A DNA stretch of 64,000 nt from positions 778,870 to 842,869 of the forward strand of contig NZ_JABMCC010000115.1 of NCBI RefSeq assembly GCF_013359905.1, read 5' to 3'. The position numbers were made by a program, and so were the translations under genes. The notes under the pieces were generated by a model. It did no database searches. It was not told the origin of the DNA and saw only the letters and a list, made by a program, of their open reading frames with translations. The stretch comes from Paenibacillus taichungensis. Its GTDB lineage: Bacteria > Bacillota > Bacilli > Paenibacillales > Paenibacillaceae. This document shows, one piece after another, positions 26,563 through 35,081 of the stretch. The first letter of the stretch is position 1; every line of letters starts with the position of its first letter.

Positions 26563-28293
26563 GTGAGTGGATTTGAACTGAAATTTCGGATGTTTTCGAA
26601 GCTGTGTACGGAGGATTATTTGATTCGAAATGCCAACAAAGGGTTGTACAAACGGTCTCTGAAAGAGTTGGATAATGGCTTGACTGTGCAATACACTTGG
26701 AATGAAGCCTCTGTGAGTTGTCAGTTGAGTGATGGTACACATTGTTCGCTTGAAAATACGCTGGATCATTGGGAGTGTTCCTGTCCGGCAGACAACATTT
26801 GCAAACATATACTGATTTCGATTTTGTATTATCAGCGGGAACATCAGACAGAAGATACATTAAATCAGGGTGAAGCAGCGTCATCAGAGGAGTTGGAACC
26901 TGATTCTGGCCTAGTAACGGAGTCCCGCTTCCGCTGGATGGTTGAATCGGATCTTGCTCCTTTGATTAAATCATATAGTTCTTCATTGGTTGAGGAGGTT
27001 CTGTTCCGATTAAGATATCCCGAGCAGATTGAAGTATTGGAAGATTCTCTTCTAACCGTGCGTCTGGTGAAACAAGAAATTGAGGTTTCGTTTACAGAGG
27101 AAGCTAGTCTGGCTAAGGCCCTGTGCAAAGAAAAACAAACTGCCGGTAATATGGCCAAACTTGAAGCATTATTGCGGTATCGGATGCAACAAGGTTTGGA
27201 TGATACGGAAGCCATAAGTGGAAGAGTCCATGATACCACGTTTTCACTTCAAACGGTGCGGGAATGCCGTTACATGCTGGCAGATCTGCTAAAGACGGGA
27301 CTTGCTCGTCTACCGCAATCGTATATTGCTCAATTGGAGACACTGGCGATTGCGGCCCATAGTGGTCATCTTCCTGACGTTGAGCGGAGTTTACGCGGGA
27401 TTCAGGGGGAACTGCAATTGTTTTTTAACCGACACGTACGGTTCTCCATGCAATCGATGCTTGATCGGGTAAGCAAGTTGTATCTTGCATTACAGGTGCT
27501 TGAACAAGAGAAGGTATCTGCATTCAAACAGAGTCAGCTCATTGGCAGTTTCCGAAGTAAATACTATACGGTTCCAGAGCTGCATCTGTATGGACTGGGT
27601 GCTGATGCATGGGAGACACGCTCCGGTTACCGTGGAATCACTTATTATTTCTATTGCTCTGATGATGCGGAAATCTATACGTACAGCGATGTGCGGGCTG
27701 TATACTATGAAGATAATCAATTCTCATATACAGAGCATTATGGTTCCTTCACTCCATGGCTGCCCAATCTGACTTTTCGTCAATTTGCCGGGGAAGAGAT
27801 TCAGTTTCGCTCGGTGAAAGTGAATGAAGAGCATAGACTCTCCTCCGGGGAAGGCGCAAAGCTTACACTGTTGCCTCGAACATCAGTGGAAGAGGTGAAT
27901 CTGGGCAAGTACATGCAAGATATACCCTCCGTACTCGCTGAAGATGCACGCTCATTTGAATTGTTTTCCGTTCCGAAAGAACGACTGGCGATGATCAAGG
28001 TTGCCCGGGTTTTAGAGCATCGCTTCGAGAAGCAATCACAGGACCTTATTCTAACGATGGAGAGTGACCATGGGGAGACGTTGGATCTGACTCTTCCTTA
28101 TTCAACGGAATGGGAGACCATGATCAAACGGCTAGAGTCTGGCTATGGAGCAGGAACACTCGAAGACTTCTATGCTTTTGTACGTATAGAGCAACAACGG
28201 ATATACCCGATCAGCTTCCTGAAGGGTCCAACAGTGATCAGTCTGAAACTGGATACGGGTTATGGAAGGACGGGGAGAATTGGAAGACTATAG
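26563..28293 (+). CDS. SWIM zinc-finger protein (YehQ-like)
   Basis: The N-terminal region of this 576-residue protein holds a SWIM zinc finger, WECSCPADNICKHI, with Cys72, Cys74, Cys80 and His82 giving CxC-x5-CxH. SWIM fingers bind DNA or proteins. The rest is helical (100-310) then strand-rich (320-576, several Tyr/Phe-rich strands) and has no recognised fold. The start is a GTG only 4 bp after the DUF4132 stop, with a weak AGGA before it, so translation is probably coupled. It completes the MoxR/DUF5682/VWA/DUF4132/SWIM set seen in E. coli as yehL, yehM, yehP, yehI and yehQ. It is the only likely nucleic-acid-binding member. Confidence 0.83.
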   Translation: MSGFELKFRMFSKLCTEDYLIRNANKGLYKRSLKELDNGLTVQYTWNEASVSCQLSDGTHCSLENTLDHWECSCPADNICKHILISILYYQREHQTEDTLNQGEAASSEELEPDSGLVTESRFRWMVESDLAPLIKSYSSSLVEEVLFRLRYPEQIEVLEDSLLTVRLVKQEIEVSFTEEASLAKALCKEKQTAGNMAKLEALLRYRMQQGLDDTEAISGRVHDTTFSLQTVRECRYMLADLLKTGLARLPQSYIAQLETLAIAAHSGHLPDVERSLRGIQGELQLFFNRHVRFSMQSMLDRVSKLYLALQVLEQEKVSAFKQSQLIGSFRSKYYTVPELHLYGLGADAWETRSGYRGITYYFYCSDDAEIYTYSDVRAVYYEDNQFSYTEHYGSFTPWLPNLTFRQFAGEEIQFRSVKVNEEHRLSSGEGAKLTLLPRTSVEEVNLGKYMQDIPSVLAEDARSFELFSVPKERLAMIKVARVLEHRFEKQSQDLILTMESDHGETLDLTLPYSTEWETMIKRLESGYGAGTLEDFYAFVRIEQQRIYPISFLKGPTVISLKLDTGYGRTGRIGRL

Positions 28294-28558
28294 TCAGTTG
28301 ATGCAGAAGATTAACAGCTGGTCAGAAGAGCTGTTTCTTCGCGGATTATCCCAATTCACATTGAAAGATATTGATGTATTGGAACAGCTAATTGTGGAGA
28401 CCTCGAGGTTCCAAATGGCTTTCCTTCGTGAAATACTGGAACTCTTGATCGAAGAGGGCCGAAAAACTGCTCTGGGGAGCGGTGATGAGGAGCTAATGTT
28501 GCTTCACTATTGCCGCCTCACACAGTATGTACAGCTCAGCACTCAAGAATCATCCTGA
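28262..28558 (+). CDS. Small helical protein of unknown function at the end of the SWIM/MoxR operon
   Basis: The frame encodes up to 98 residues and overlaps the end of the SWIM gene by 32 bp. The product is acidic and almost wholly helical, with Leu heptads (LKDIDVLEQLIVETSRFQMAFLREILELLIEE). The ATG at 28262 lacks a clear ribosome binding site. A start at the ATG 28301, after GGGGAG and GGAAG, would give 85 residues. A strong terminator 15 bp after its stop shows the operon ends here, which supports it being a real last gene. It could instead be a C-terminal extension of the SWIM protein separated by a frameshift. I do not recognise a family. Confidence 0.55.
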   Translation: MEGRGELEDYSQLMQKINSWSEELFLRGLSQFTLKDIDVLEQLIVETSRFQMAFLREILELLIEEGRKTALGSGDEELMLLHYCRLTQYVQLSTQESS

Positions 28559-28572
28559 ACCGATTGGCACAT

Positions 28573-28612
28573 AAAGAATTGCAGAAGCATGAGCCTCTGC
28601 AATTCTTTTTAT
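28573..28612 (+). terminator. Strong terminator of the MoxR/SWIM operon
   Basis: AAAGAATTGCAGA and TCTGCAATTCTTT form a perfect 13-bp stem with a 10-base loop, and the stem runs into TTTTTATTTTATTT. It closes the six-gene operon. Confidence 0.92.
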
Positions 28613-28738
28613 TTTATTTGAGTAAATTAGGTTTTTGAATCTCCAAAGTTAACGGTTATATTCGCTCAGATGTCATATCCCCGCTTATGATGCATACCCA
28701 TACCATTAGGCGAATGCTGTCTTAAGGAGGAAACAGGC

Positions 28739-31249
28739 ATGTCCATGAGCGAACCTCTGTTAACGCAAATTGTCAATCAACATATCCCGGCTGACGCAAC
28801 TGTCGTCACCATTGATAAACCGGTCAAACATCCGGCCATTTATGCTTCAGATTTAACCGGAGACGGAATGCCGGAAATTGCTGCTGTATATGAGCAGGGC
28901 GGAGAATTGATGCTGCTTGTTCTGAAATTTTACCAGGGTCACTGGATCAAGATGTCTTTGACCAAAGGCCTGGGTTATGGTGTTACCTTGCTGACAGCGG
29001 CATCTGTGACATCCACGGCGCGGAACAATCTCATTGTTGGCTGGCAGGTCGGTGCGATCTGGTCGAAGCTTGCTGTATACGATTGGACAGAATCAGGACT
29101 GACAGATCAGGCGCCAGAAGATTTGTATTACAGCCATGCGGAAATCATCGATATGCCGGGTCACCACGGCAGAGATGGCAAAGTAGAGATTGCACTATGG
29201 ATTCATGATACAGGTGAAGCTTATCGGGTCGAAATCATCCGCTGGCAGAATGGTAAATGGGTTCCTGCAACTGATGTATATCCGTATTACTTCCCAAAAG
29301 TTGTACAGTATTACGAACAATTAACTGCACAATATCCAGACTACACTTTCTATTGGTATTATCTCGCCGATGCACAGTTCAAGGCCGGGCAATTTCCTGC
29401 CGCACTCATTTCTGTCCAAAAAGCGCTAAGCTTCAATGAACCATACCCTTCACGGGAAGTTCTGCTTGAGCTGGAAAAAAAGATTAGGCAAGCCATGGGC
29501 ACAGAGGTTCCGCGTGAAACGACGTGGTTATTTCCGATATCGGTCAGAACAACAACTGGAACCCGGTGGGGTTATATGGACGCCCAAGGTCGTATTCGTC
29601 TTGAACCGATACTTGACGATGCCCAAGACTTTCAACGAAATGGCCTGGCTGTCGTCGTAAAAGACGGGAAGACTGGCATCATCAATCTTAACGGGCAATT
29701 TGTCGTTCAACCTGTATACGATTCCATTAATTCTTTCACAGAAGGTCGGGCCATTGTCATTGATTCCCAAGGGTTCAAGATGATTGATGAACAAGGCGCA
29801 GTATTGACCAAACGGGCATATCCCTTTATTGCCGATGTGAAGGACGGCCGGGCGTTGTTTTACCTTTCAGACAACAGTCAGGCAGGCGGTGAGGTCAGTC
29901 GTTACGGTTACTTGGATACCTCCGGAAATGAGGTCATTCGGGCACAGTTCGCTTCAGCGAACGATTTTCAGGATGGCAAGGCCGTTGTGCAGATCAAAGA
30001 AAATGAATATGCGTTAATTAACCGAAATGGTGAGCGGCTGGCGACGTATCCGTATGCCTACGTAGGACCTCTGGGTAACGGATTACTTCCTTTTCAGAAA
30101 GAGACATCGGGTAAATACGGTTATATCGACGAAAGTGGTCATATCCGAATTCAGCCGAGCTTCACTTCGGCATTTCCGTTCAGTGGTGGATACGCTATTG
30201 TGAATACAGCGGAGGATTACAACTACATCTATGGCGTTATTAACACACAGGGCACATTTACCATCCAACCCGCCTATAATGACATTCGAGATCTGGGAGA
30301 ACATCGGCTAGCCCTGGGGCAAGCGATTGACCCCAAACAGTCTTTCTTAGGTTCGGTCTATGCAATTGCAGATGTCACTGGTAGAAAACTTTCCGATTTT
30401 GTATATACGGATGTATCGAATTACAAGGGAGGGCTGGCTTCAGTCACGAATGGAACACAAACGTTCTTTCTGGATCTAAATGGGCGACCTGCATCGGGAT
30501 ACCCCCGTGTTGAAGGCTCGGGCACACTTGAATTGGTAGCTCCCGATGTGATCAAGGCGTATGTGGACCAGCGCGTATCCTATGTAAACCGAAACGGGCA
30601 GATCATTTGGCGGCAAAATACAATCGTTCCGCTTCACCCGCCATATCGTGTACGGGAAGAGAAATATAAGCCAAACCCCGATTATCTCGTGTATTATCCG
30701 CAGGTGGAAGGGTTAACCGATCAAGCCGTTCAGCTTGCAGTAAACGCCAAGTTAAAGGCACTATCCCAAGTGAAGCCAATCCCTGCGGATCAGAAGCTGG
30801 GTTACACATATACAGGGGATTTTGATATCACGTTCTATCAGCAGCAATTGCTTCAACTCAAGCTCACGGGTTATAACTACCCGGCTGGTGCAGCACATGG
30901 CATGCCGACGATGATCTATGCGATTATTAATCTGAGCAGCGGCCAGATGTATGAACTCAAGGATTTGTTTAAACCGAACAGTGATTATGTTAAGGTGCTC
31001 AGCAAAATTGTAGGTGATCAGATCAAAAATGATCCACAATACTCTTATGTTTTTCCGGACACGTATGAGGGAATCAGCCCGGATCAGCCTTTTTTTGTCA
31101 CAGCGAATGCACTACATCTATACTTTAGCCCTTATGAAATCGCTCCTTATGTCGCGGGATTTCCGACATTTACAATTCCTTTTGCCCAGATCAAGGATAT
31201 CATTAATACAGAGGGTTCATTCTGGAAAGCTTTTCACGAGCAGACGTAA
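28739..31249 (+). CDS. WG-repeat protein with C-terminal DUF3298 domain
   Basis: This 836-residue protein has a mosaic structure. The first 200 residues resemble FG-GAP/VCBS-like strands (DLTGDGMPEIAAVYEQGGE). A short TPR-like helical pair follows (FYWYYLADAQFKAGQFPAALISVQKAL). About eight WG repeats then run from 270 to 610 (WGYMDAQGRIRLEPILDDAQ; GIINLNGQFVVQPVYDSI; YGYIDESGHIRIQPSF). The C-terminal 190 residues are DUF3298, with GAAHGMPTMIYAIINLSSGQ and YFSPYEIAPYVAGFP, as found in RsiV-like and lipoprotein contexts. There is no signal peptide, which is odd because DUF3298 is normally extracytoplasmic. AAGGAGGAAA precedes the ATG; a second ATG two codons on is possible. It is separately transcribed from the operon upstream. 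Function unknown; WG repeats usually bind partners. Confidence 0.85.
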   Translation: MSMSEPLLTQIVNQHIPADATVVTIDKPVKHPAIYASDLTGDGMPEIAAVYEQGGELMLLVLKFYQGHWIKMSLTKGLGYGVTLLTAASVTSTARNNLIVGWQVGAIWSKLAVYDWTESGLTDQAPEDLYYSHAEIIDMPGHHGRDGKVEIALWIHDTGEAYRVEIIRWQNGKWVPATDVYPYYFPKVVQYYEQLTAQYPDYTFYWYYLADAQFKAGQFPAALISVQKALSFNEPYPSREVLLELEKKIRQAMGTEVPRETTWLFPISVRTTTGTRWGYMDAQGRIRLEPILDDAQDFQRNGLAVVVKDGKTGIINLNGQFVVQPVYDSINSFTEGRAIVIDSQGFKMIDEQGAVLTKRAYPFIADVKDGRALFYLSDNSQAGGEVSRYGYLDTSGNEVIRAQFASANDFQDGKAVVQIKENEYALINRNGERLATYPYAYVGPLGNGLLPFQKETSGKYGYIDESGHIRIQPSFTSAFPFSGGYAIVNTAEDYNYIYGVINTQGTFTIQPAYNDIRDLGEHRLALGQAIDPKQSFLGSVYAIADVTGRKLSDFVYTDVSNYKGGLASVTNGTQTFFLDLNGRPASGYPRVEGSGTLELVAPDVIKAYVDQRVSYVNRNGQIIWRQNTIVPLHPPYRVREEKYKPNPDYLVYYPQVEGLTDQAVQLAVNAKLKALSQVKPIPADQKLGYTYTGDFDITFYQQQLLQLKLTGYNYPAGAAHGMPTMIYAIINLSSGQMYELKDLFKPNSDYVKVLSKIVGDQIKNDPQYSYVFPDTYEGISPDQPFFVTANALHLYFSPYEIAPYVAGFPTFTIPFAQIKDIINTEGSFWKAFHEQT

Positions 31250-31274
31250 CCAATCCATGTCACCCCAGTGCAGA

Positions 31275-31310
31275 GAGGCCATATGTGCAATATATGGTCT
31301 CTTTTCTTTT
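31275..31310 (+). terminator. Terminator after the WG-repeat gene
   Basis: GAGGCCATAT, a 7-base loop and ATATGGTCTC (one wobble pair) are followed by TTTTCTTTT. Confidence 0.8.
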
Positions 31311-31451
31311 GTTCTAGTGAATTATCAGATGAAATGAAACAAAATGATGCCATTTATTATCCGTATAGAGGTATTTTTGCTCCGTTTTAAGGTAGTAGCT
31401 GATCACTGTGCTGTGAGATATTAATGGGGCGTATATAACACTGCGCGATAT

Positions 31452-31466
31452 TGAGAATGATTATTA
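31452..31466. promoter_or_regulatory. Fur box before the iron-uptake ABC operon
   Basis: TGAGAATGATTATTA matches the Bacillus 7-1-7 Fur box TGATAAT-N-ATTATCA at 12 of 14 defined positions. It lies 17 bp upstream of the first ABC gene start, overlapping the leader. Iron-Fur repression of this operon is the natural reading and agrees with the encoded proteins. Confidence 0.75.
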
Positions 31467-31483
31467 ATGTCAGGAGGAGCGGG

Positions 31484-33283
31484 ATGAACACCACATCTGA
31501 AGTATCCGGTTTAATGGAAGTAACCAAGGAGCGGAAAGGTTTGCTGATTACAGCAAGTATCTTCTCGATTTTATCGAGTCTGCTGCAAATGGTTCCATTT
31601 ATCGGAGTGTATAAAATCGTCGAAGAACTGTTAATCCATCGCCGAGAGCCATCTGGCCTGGACAGGGATTTGCTGATGTATTGGGGATTCGTCTCTTTTG
31701 GAGCGCTAATCGCGGGTCTTATCGCGCTCTATATTGGAGGAATGTGCTCGCATATCGCTGCATTCAACATCCTGTACCAGCTCAGAGTAAAGCTTGCCGA
31801 TCATGTGGCAAAAGTGCCGATGGGGTATCACACTCGAACTGCGACAGGTGAGCTGAAAAAAATCATTGAAGTTAGCGTTGAGAAAATAGAGAAGTTCATC
31901 GCGCATCAGCTTCCCGATCTGGTGAGTGCGATCGTCATTCCACTAGTGCTACTATGCTATTTGTTCTGGCTAGATTACCGTATGGCACTGGTCTTGCTAG
32001 TTCCCATGATTATCGGGTTCTGGCTGCAAAGCAGCATCTTCCGAAGTGAACGGGGACGTCAGGCATATCGTGATTTTCAGTATGCGATTGAAGAAATGAA
32101 CTCAACAGGGGTTGAATACGTAAGAGGAATGCCGGCGGTAAAAGTATTCGGTATTACAGCGGACTCGTTCCTCACCTTTAAACAGGCAGTAACGAGATAT
32201 CGGGATATCTCGTTGAGAATAACCGATTTATGCAAGACGTCGTATGGCATGTTTTTCATCATCATTATTTCGCTGGTGACCTTTATTGTTCCGATCGGCA
32301 TTTTACTTTCAAGCGAAAACGCAGGCAATCAGTCTTTCGCGATCACCTTTATTCTATTTCTAATCATTACACCAAGTTTGTCCGCACCACTCTTGAAACT
32401 GATGTATCTGGGTAGTGGCATGCGTGAGATCGTAGAAGGTCAGAATCGAATCAAGGCTGTATTTGCTGAGTCGGTTGTACAGGAACCTCTCACTCCGCTA
32501 GTGCCCGATACATATGATGTGGCTTTTCGGCAGGTATCCTTTGCGTATGAACAAAAGGATAGCAAAGCGTTCAAACCTGTGCTTCAAGAAGTTGATTTTG
32601 TAGCTAAAGCAGGAGAAATGACGGCATTGGTTGGACCTTCGGGTGGCGGAAAATCTACCATTGCCAATCTGCTTCTGCGTTTCTGGGACGTGCAGCAAGG
32701 CGAAATTACGATTGGTGGGGTTCCCATTCAGGAAATGGGGACAGAGAAGCTGATGGAGACGATTTCGTTTGTATTCCAGGACGTACATCTGTTCTACGAT
32801 ACGATTGAGGAAAATATCCGCATGGGCAATACAGCTGCATCGCGGGATGATGTCATTGCTGCGGCTCGAACAGCTTGTTGTCATGAGTTTATTGAGAAGC
32901 TGGATGAGGGATATGACACCAAAATTGGAGAAGGTGGTACGTACCTGTCTGGTGGTGAAGCTCAACGGATTGCCATTGCGAGAGCTTTACTCAAGGATGC
33001 TCCCATTCTCGTTTTGGATGAAGCGACAGCATATGCGGATGCAGAGAATGAACATAAGATCCAGCAAGGACTGGCCCAACTGGTTCAAGGTAAAACGGTG
33101 CTGATTATTGCTCATCGTCTAACAACGATTCGGTCAGCTGAACAGATCCTGGTCATTCGCCAGGGTACCATTGTTGAGCGAGGTACACATGATCAATTAC
33201 GTGAGGCAGACGGTTTGTATGAGAAGATGTGGCAGGCCCATATTCATGCTGCTTCCTGGAAGCTTGGAGGTGCGAAGCAATGA
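31484..33283 (+). CDS. ABC transporter half-subunit (membrane + ATPase), IrtA/YbtP-like iron-siderophore importer
   Basis: This 599-residue fused permease/ATPase has an N-terminal six-helix exporter-type membrane domain (about 20-310) and a C-terminal ATPase with Walker A GPSGGGKST, signature LSGGE and Walker B ILVLDEATAYADAENE. The Ala-Asp in place of the usual Leu-Asp of the D-loop (TAYADAE instead of TASLDPE) is characteristic of the IrtA/YbtP group, which imports iron-siderophore complexes despite an exporter fold. The ATG at 31484 follows CAGGAGGAGC; an upstream in-frame start would overlap the Fur box. The gene overlaps the next by 4 bp (ATGA), as expected for a heterodimer. The Fur box and the binding lipoprotein downstream support iron uptake. 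Confidence 0.85.
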   Translation: MNTTSEVSGLMEVTKERKGLLITASIFSILSSLLQMVPFIGVYKIVEELLIHRREPSGLDRDLLMYWGFVSFGALIAGLIALYIGGMCSHIAAFNILYQLRVKLADHVAKVPMGYHTRTATGELKKIIEVSVEKIEKFIAHQLPDLVSAIVIPLVLLCYLFWLDYRMALVLLVPMIIGFWLQSSIFRSERGRQAYRDFQYAIEEMNSTGVEYVRGMPAVKVFGITADSFLTFKQAVTRYRDISLRITDLCKTSYGMFFIIIISLVTFIVPIGILLSSENAGNQSFAITFILFLIITPSLSAPLLKLMYLGSGMREIVEGQNRIKAVFAESVVQEPLTPLVPDTYDVAFRQVSFAYEQKDSKAFKPVLQEVDFVAKAGEMTALVGPSGGGKSTIANLLLRFWDVQQGEITIGGVPIQEMGTEKLMETISFVFQDVHLFYDTIEENIRMGNTAASRDDVIAAARTACCHEFIEKLDEGYDTKIGEGGTYLSGGEAQRIAIARALLKDAPILVLDEATAYADAENEHKIQQGLAQLVQGKTVLIIAHRLTTIRSAEQILVIRQGTIVERGTHDQLREADGLYEKMWQAHIHAASWKLGGAKQ

Positions 33284-35022
33284 GGAACTATTTATACAAC
33301 ATATCGGGTGGTAACCCCCGCAGTCTGCTTCCATCCATCATAGCCGCCATTCTGGACGGGATTGCCAAGATCATTCCGGCTGCGCTGCTCGTTGATATTT
33401 TCAATACGATATACAAATCCTTCGCTGAACCGGATAAGGGACTGGACATCCAGCGAATGTGGATGGTGTGCTGCATTCTGTTTGCATGGCTGTTGGTGGA
33501 GTATGCGGCTTACTCTTCTCTCTATGATAAAACCTATCGGGCAGCATACAGCCTCGCCGCAACGGGACGTTTGAAGCTGGCTGAACATATTCGTCATCTA
33601 TCATTGGGTTTCTTCGGTAAAAGGGACCCGGGAGATCTGACCAATCTGATTCTGAGTGATTACGGACAGGTAGAGCATACGATCTCTCACAATCTGTCAC
33701 AGCTCATCAGCGCAATTGTGCTGCCGGTGCTGGCTTTTGTTGGACTGCTGTTTGTAGATTGGCGAATGGCAGTTGCGATGTTCGTCGCTGTTCCACTGGG
33801 GGTGGCCTTGTTATGGGTGACAGACTCCATTCAGGCTCGCTTAAGCGAGAATCATGTGAGAGCCAAGAACGAAGCTGCCAGTCGACTACAAGAGTATTTG
33901 ACCGGTATTCGTGAGATCAAAGCCCACAATATGGGCGGAGAACGATTTGAACGACTGCGTCGTTCTTTTAACGAGTTGAAGTCGGCATCCATTCGGTTGG
34001 AAGGCATTATGGGTCCGATGATTATGGGGGCGATGCTTCTTGCGCGTTCCGGCATGACGTGGATGATTTTGGCAGGGAGTTATTTGCTTGCTGGCGGGGA
34101 ATTGACATTGCCGATATTTCTGCTATTTTTGCTAGTCGGTACGAAAGTGTTTGAACCTCTGACCGTTGCGCTGATGAGTTATGGTGAAATGCGATACTCC
34201 GCATATAGTGCACGGCGCATTATGGAAGTGCAGCAGGAGGCCCCAATGACAGGAACAGGAAGCGTACAACCTAATCAGGCGATTTCGTTTGACCGCGTAA
34301 CCTTTGGTTATGATGATGAGCTGCCTGTGCTGAAGAATTTGTCGTTTACCATTCCTCCGCACACCATTACTGCACTTGTAGGGCCATCCGGTAGTGGAAA
34401 AAGTACGGTTACCCGTCTCATTGCGCGTTTCTGGGATGTGCAGTCAGGTTCCATTACCATTGGCGGGCAGCCAATTAACCGTATGGACCCGGAGAAACTG
34501 TTGGAGGATATCTCTGTTGTCTTCCAGGACGTGTATCTGTTTCAGGATACAATCGGTAACAACATACGTGTAGGGAAGAAAGAGGCTACCCAGGCAGAAA
34601 TTGAAGAAGCAGCACGTCGGGCTTGCTGTCATGAGTTTATCGCAAGTCTGCCTCAAGGATATGACACGTTAGTGGGAGAAGGAGGCTCGACGTTATCTGG
34701 TGGGGAAAAACAGCGTATATCGATTGCACGTGCGTTGTTGAAAAATGCATCCATCGTATTGCTGGACGAAGCTACGGCATCACTTGATCCAGAAAATGAA
34801 GCCGCAGTTCAGCAAGCGATTAACGAGCTGGTCGCGAACAAAACGGTAATTCTAATCGCCCATCGTTTGAAAACGATCCAAAATGCGGATCAGATCCTTG
34901 TTCTGGATCAGGGCCAGCTTGTCGAACAAGGAACGCATGAGCAATTATTGCTAACATCAGGTATCTATTCGCGTCTGTGGCAATTACAGCATGATGCCGA
35001 GGGATGGCAGGTAAAGGTATAG
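33280..35022 (+). CDS. ABC transporter half-subunit (membrane + ATPase), IrtB/YbtQ-like
   Basis: This is the partner half-transporter, of 580 residues. Its membrane domain spans about 15-300 and its ATPase has Walker A GPSGSGKST, signature LSGGEKQR and a canonical Walker B/D-loop VLLDEATASLDPENE, unlike its partner. Both ATP sites should therefore differ in activity, a usual feature of heterodimeric systems. I start it at the ATG 33280 in the ATGA overlap, with TTGGAGGTG upstream; an in-frame ATG at 33229 lies deep inside the preceding gene. It is followed after 59 bp by the substrate-binding lipoprotein gene. Confidence 0.87.
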   Translation: MRNYLYNISGGNPRSLLPSIIAAILDGIAKIIPAALLVDIFNTIYKSFAEPDKGLDIQRMWMVCCILFAWLLVEYAAYSSLYDKTYRAAYSLAATGRLKLAEHIRHLSLGFFGKRDPGDLTNLILSDYGQVEHTISHNLSQLISAIVLPVLAFVGLLFVDWRMAVAMFVAVPLGVALLWVTDSIQARLSENHVRAKNEAASRLQEYLTGIREIKAHNMGGERFERLRRSFNELKSASIRLEGIMGPMIMGAMLLARSGMTWMILAGSYLLAGGELTLPIFLLFLLVGTKVFEPLTVALMSYGEMRYSAYSARRIMEVQQEAPMTGTGSVQPNQAISFDRVTFGYDDELPVLKNLSFTIPPHTITALVGPSGSGKSTVTRLIARFWDVQSGSITIGGQPINRMDPEKLLEDISVVFQDVYLFQDTIGNNIRVGKKEATQAEIEEAARRACCHEFIASLPQGYDTLVGEGGSTLSGGEKQRISIARALLKNASIVLLDEATASLDPENEAAVQQAINELVANKTVILIAHRLKTIQNADQILVLDQGQLVEQGTHEQLLLTSGIYSRLWQLQHDAEGWQVKV

Positions 35023-35081
35023 CGATGAACGCAGTCGTCCAAACCAGATAGATGAATTGACTCAAAAGGAGAATAATTTAA

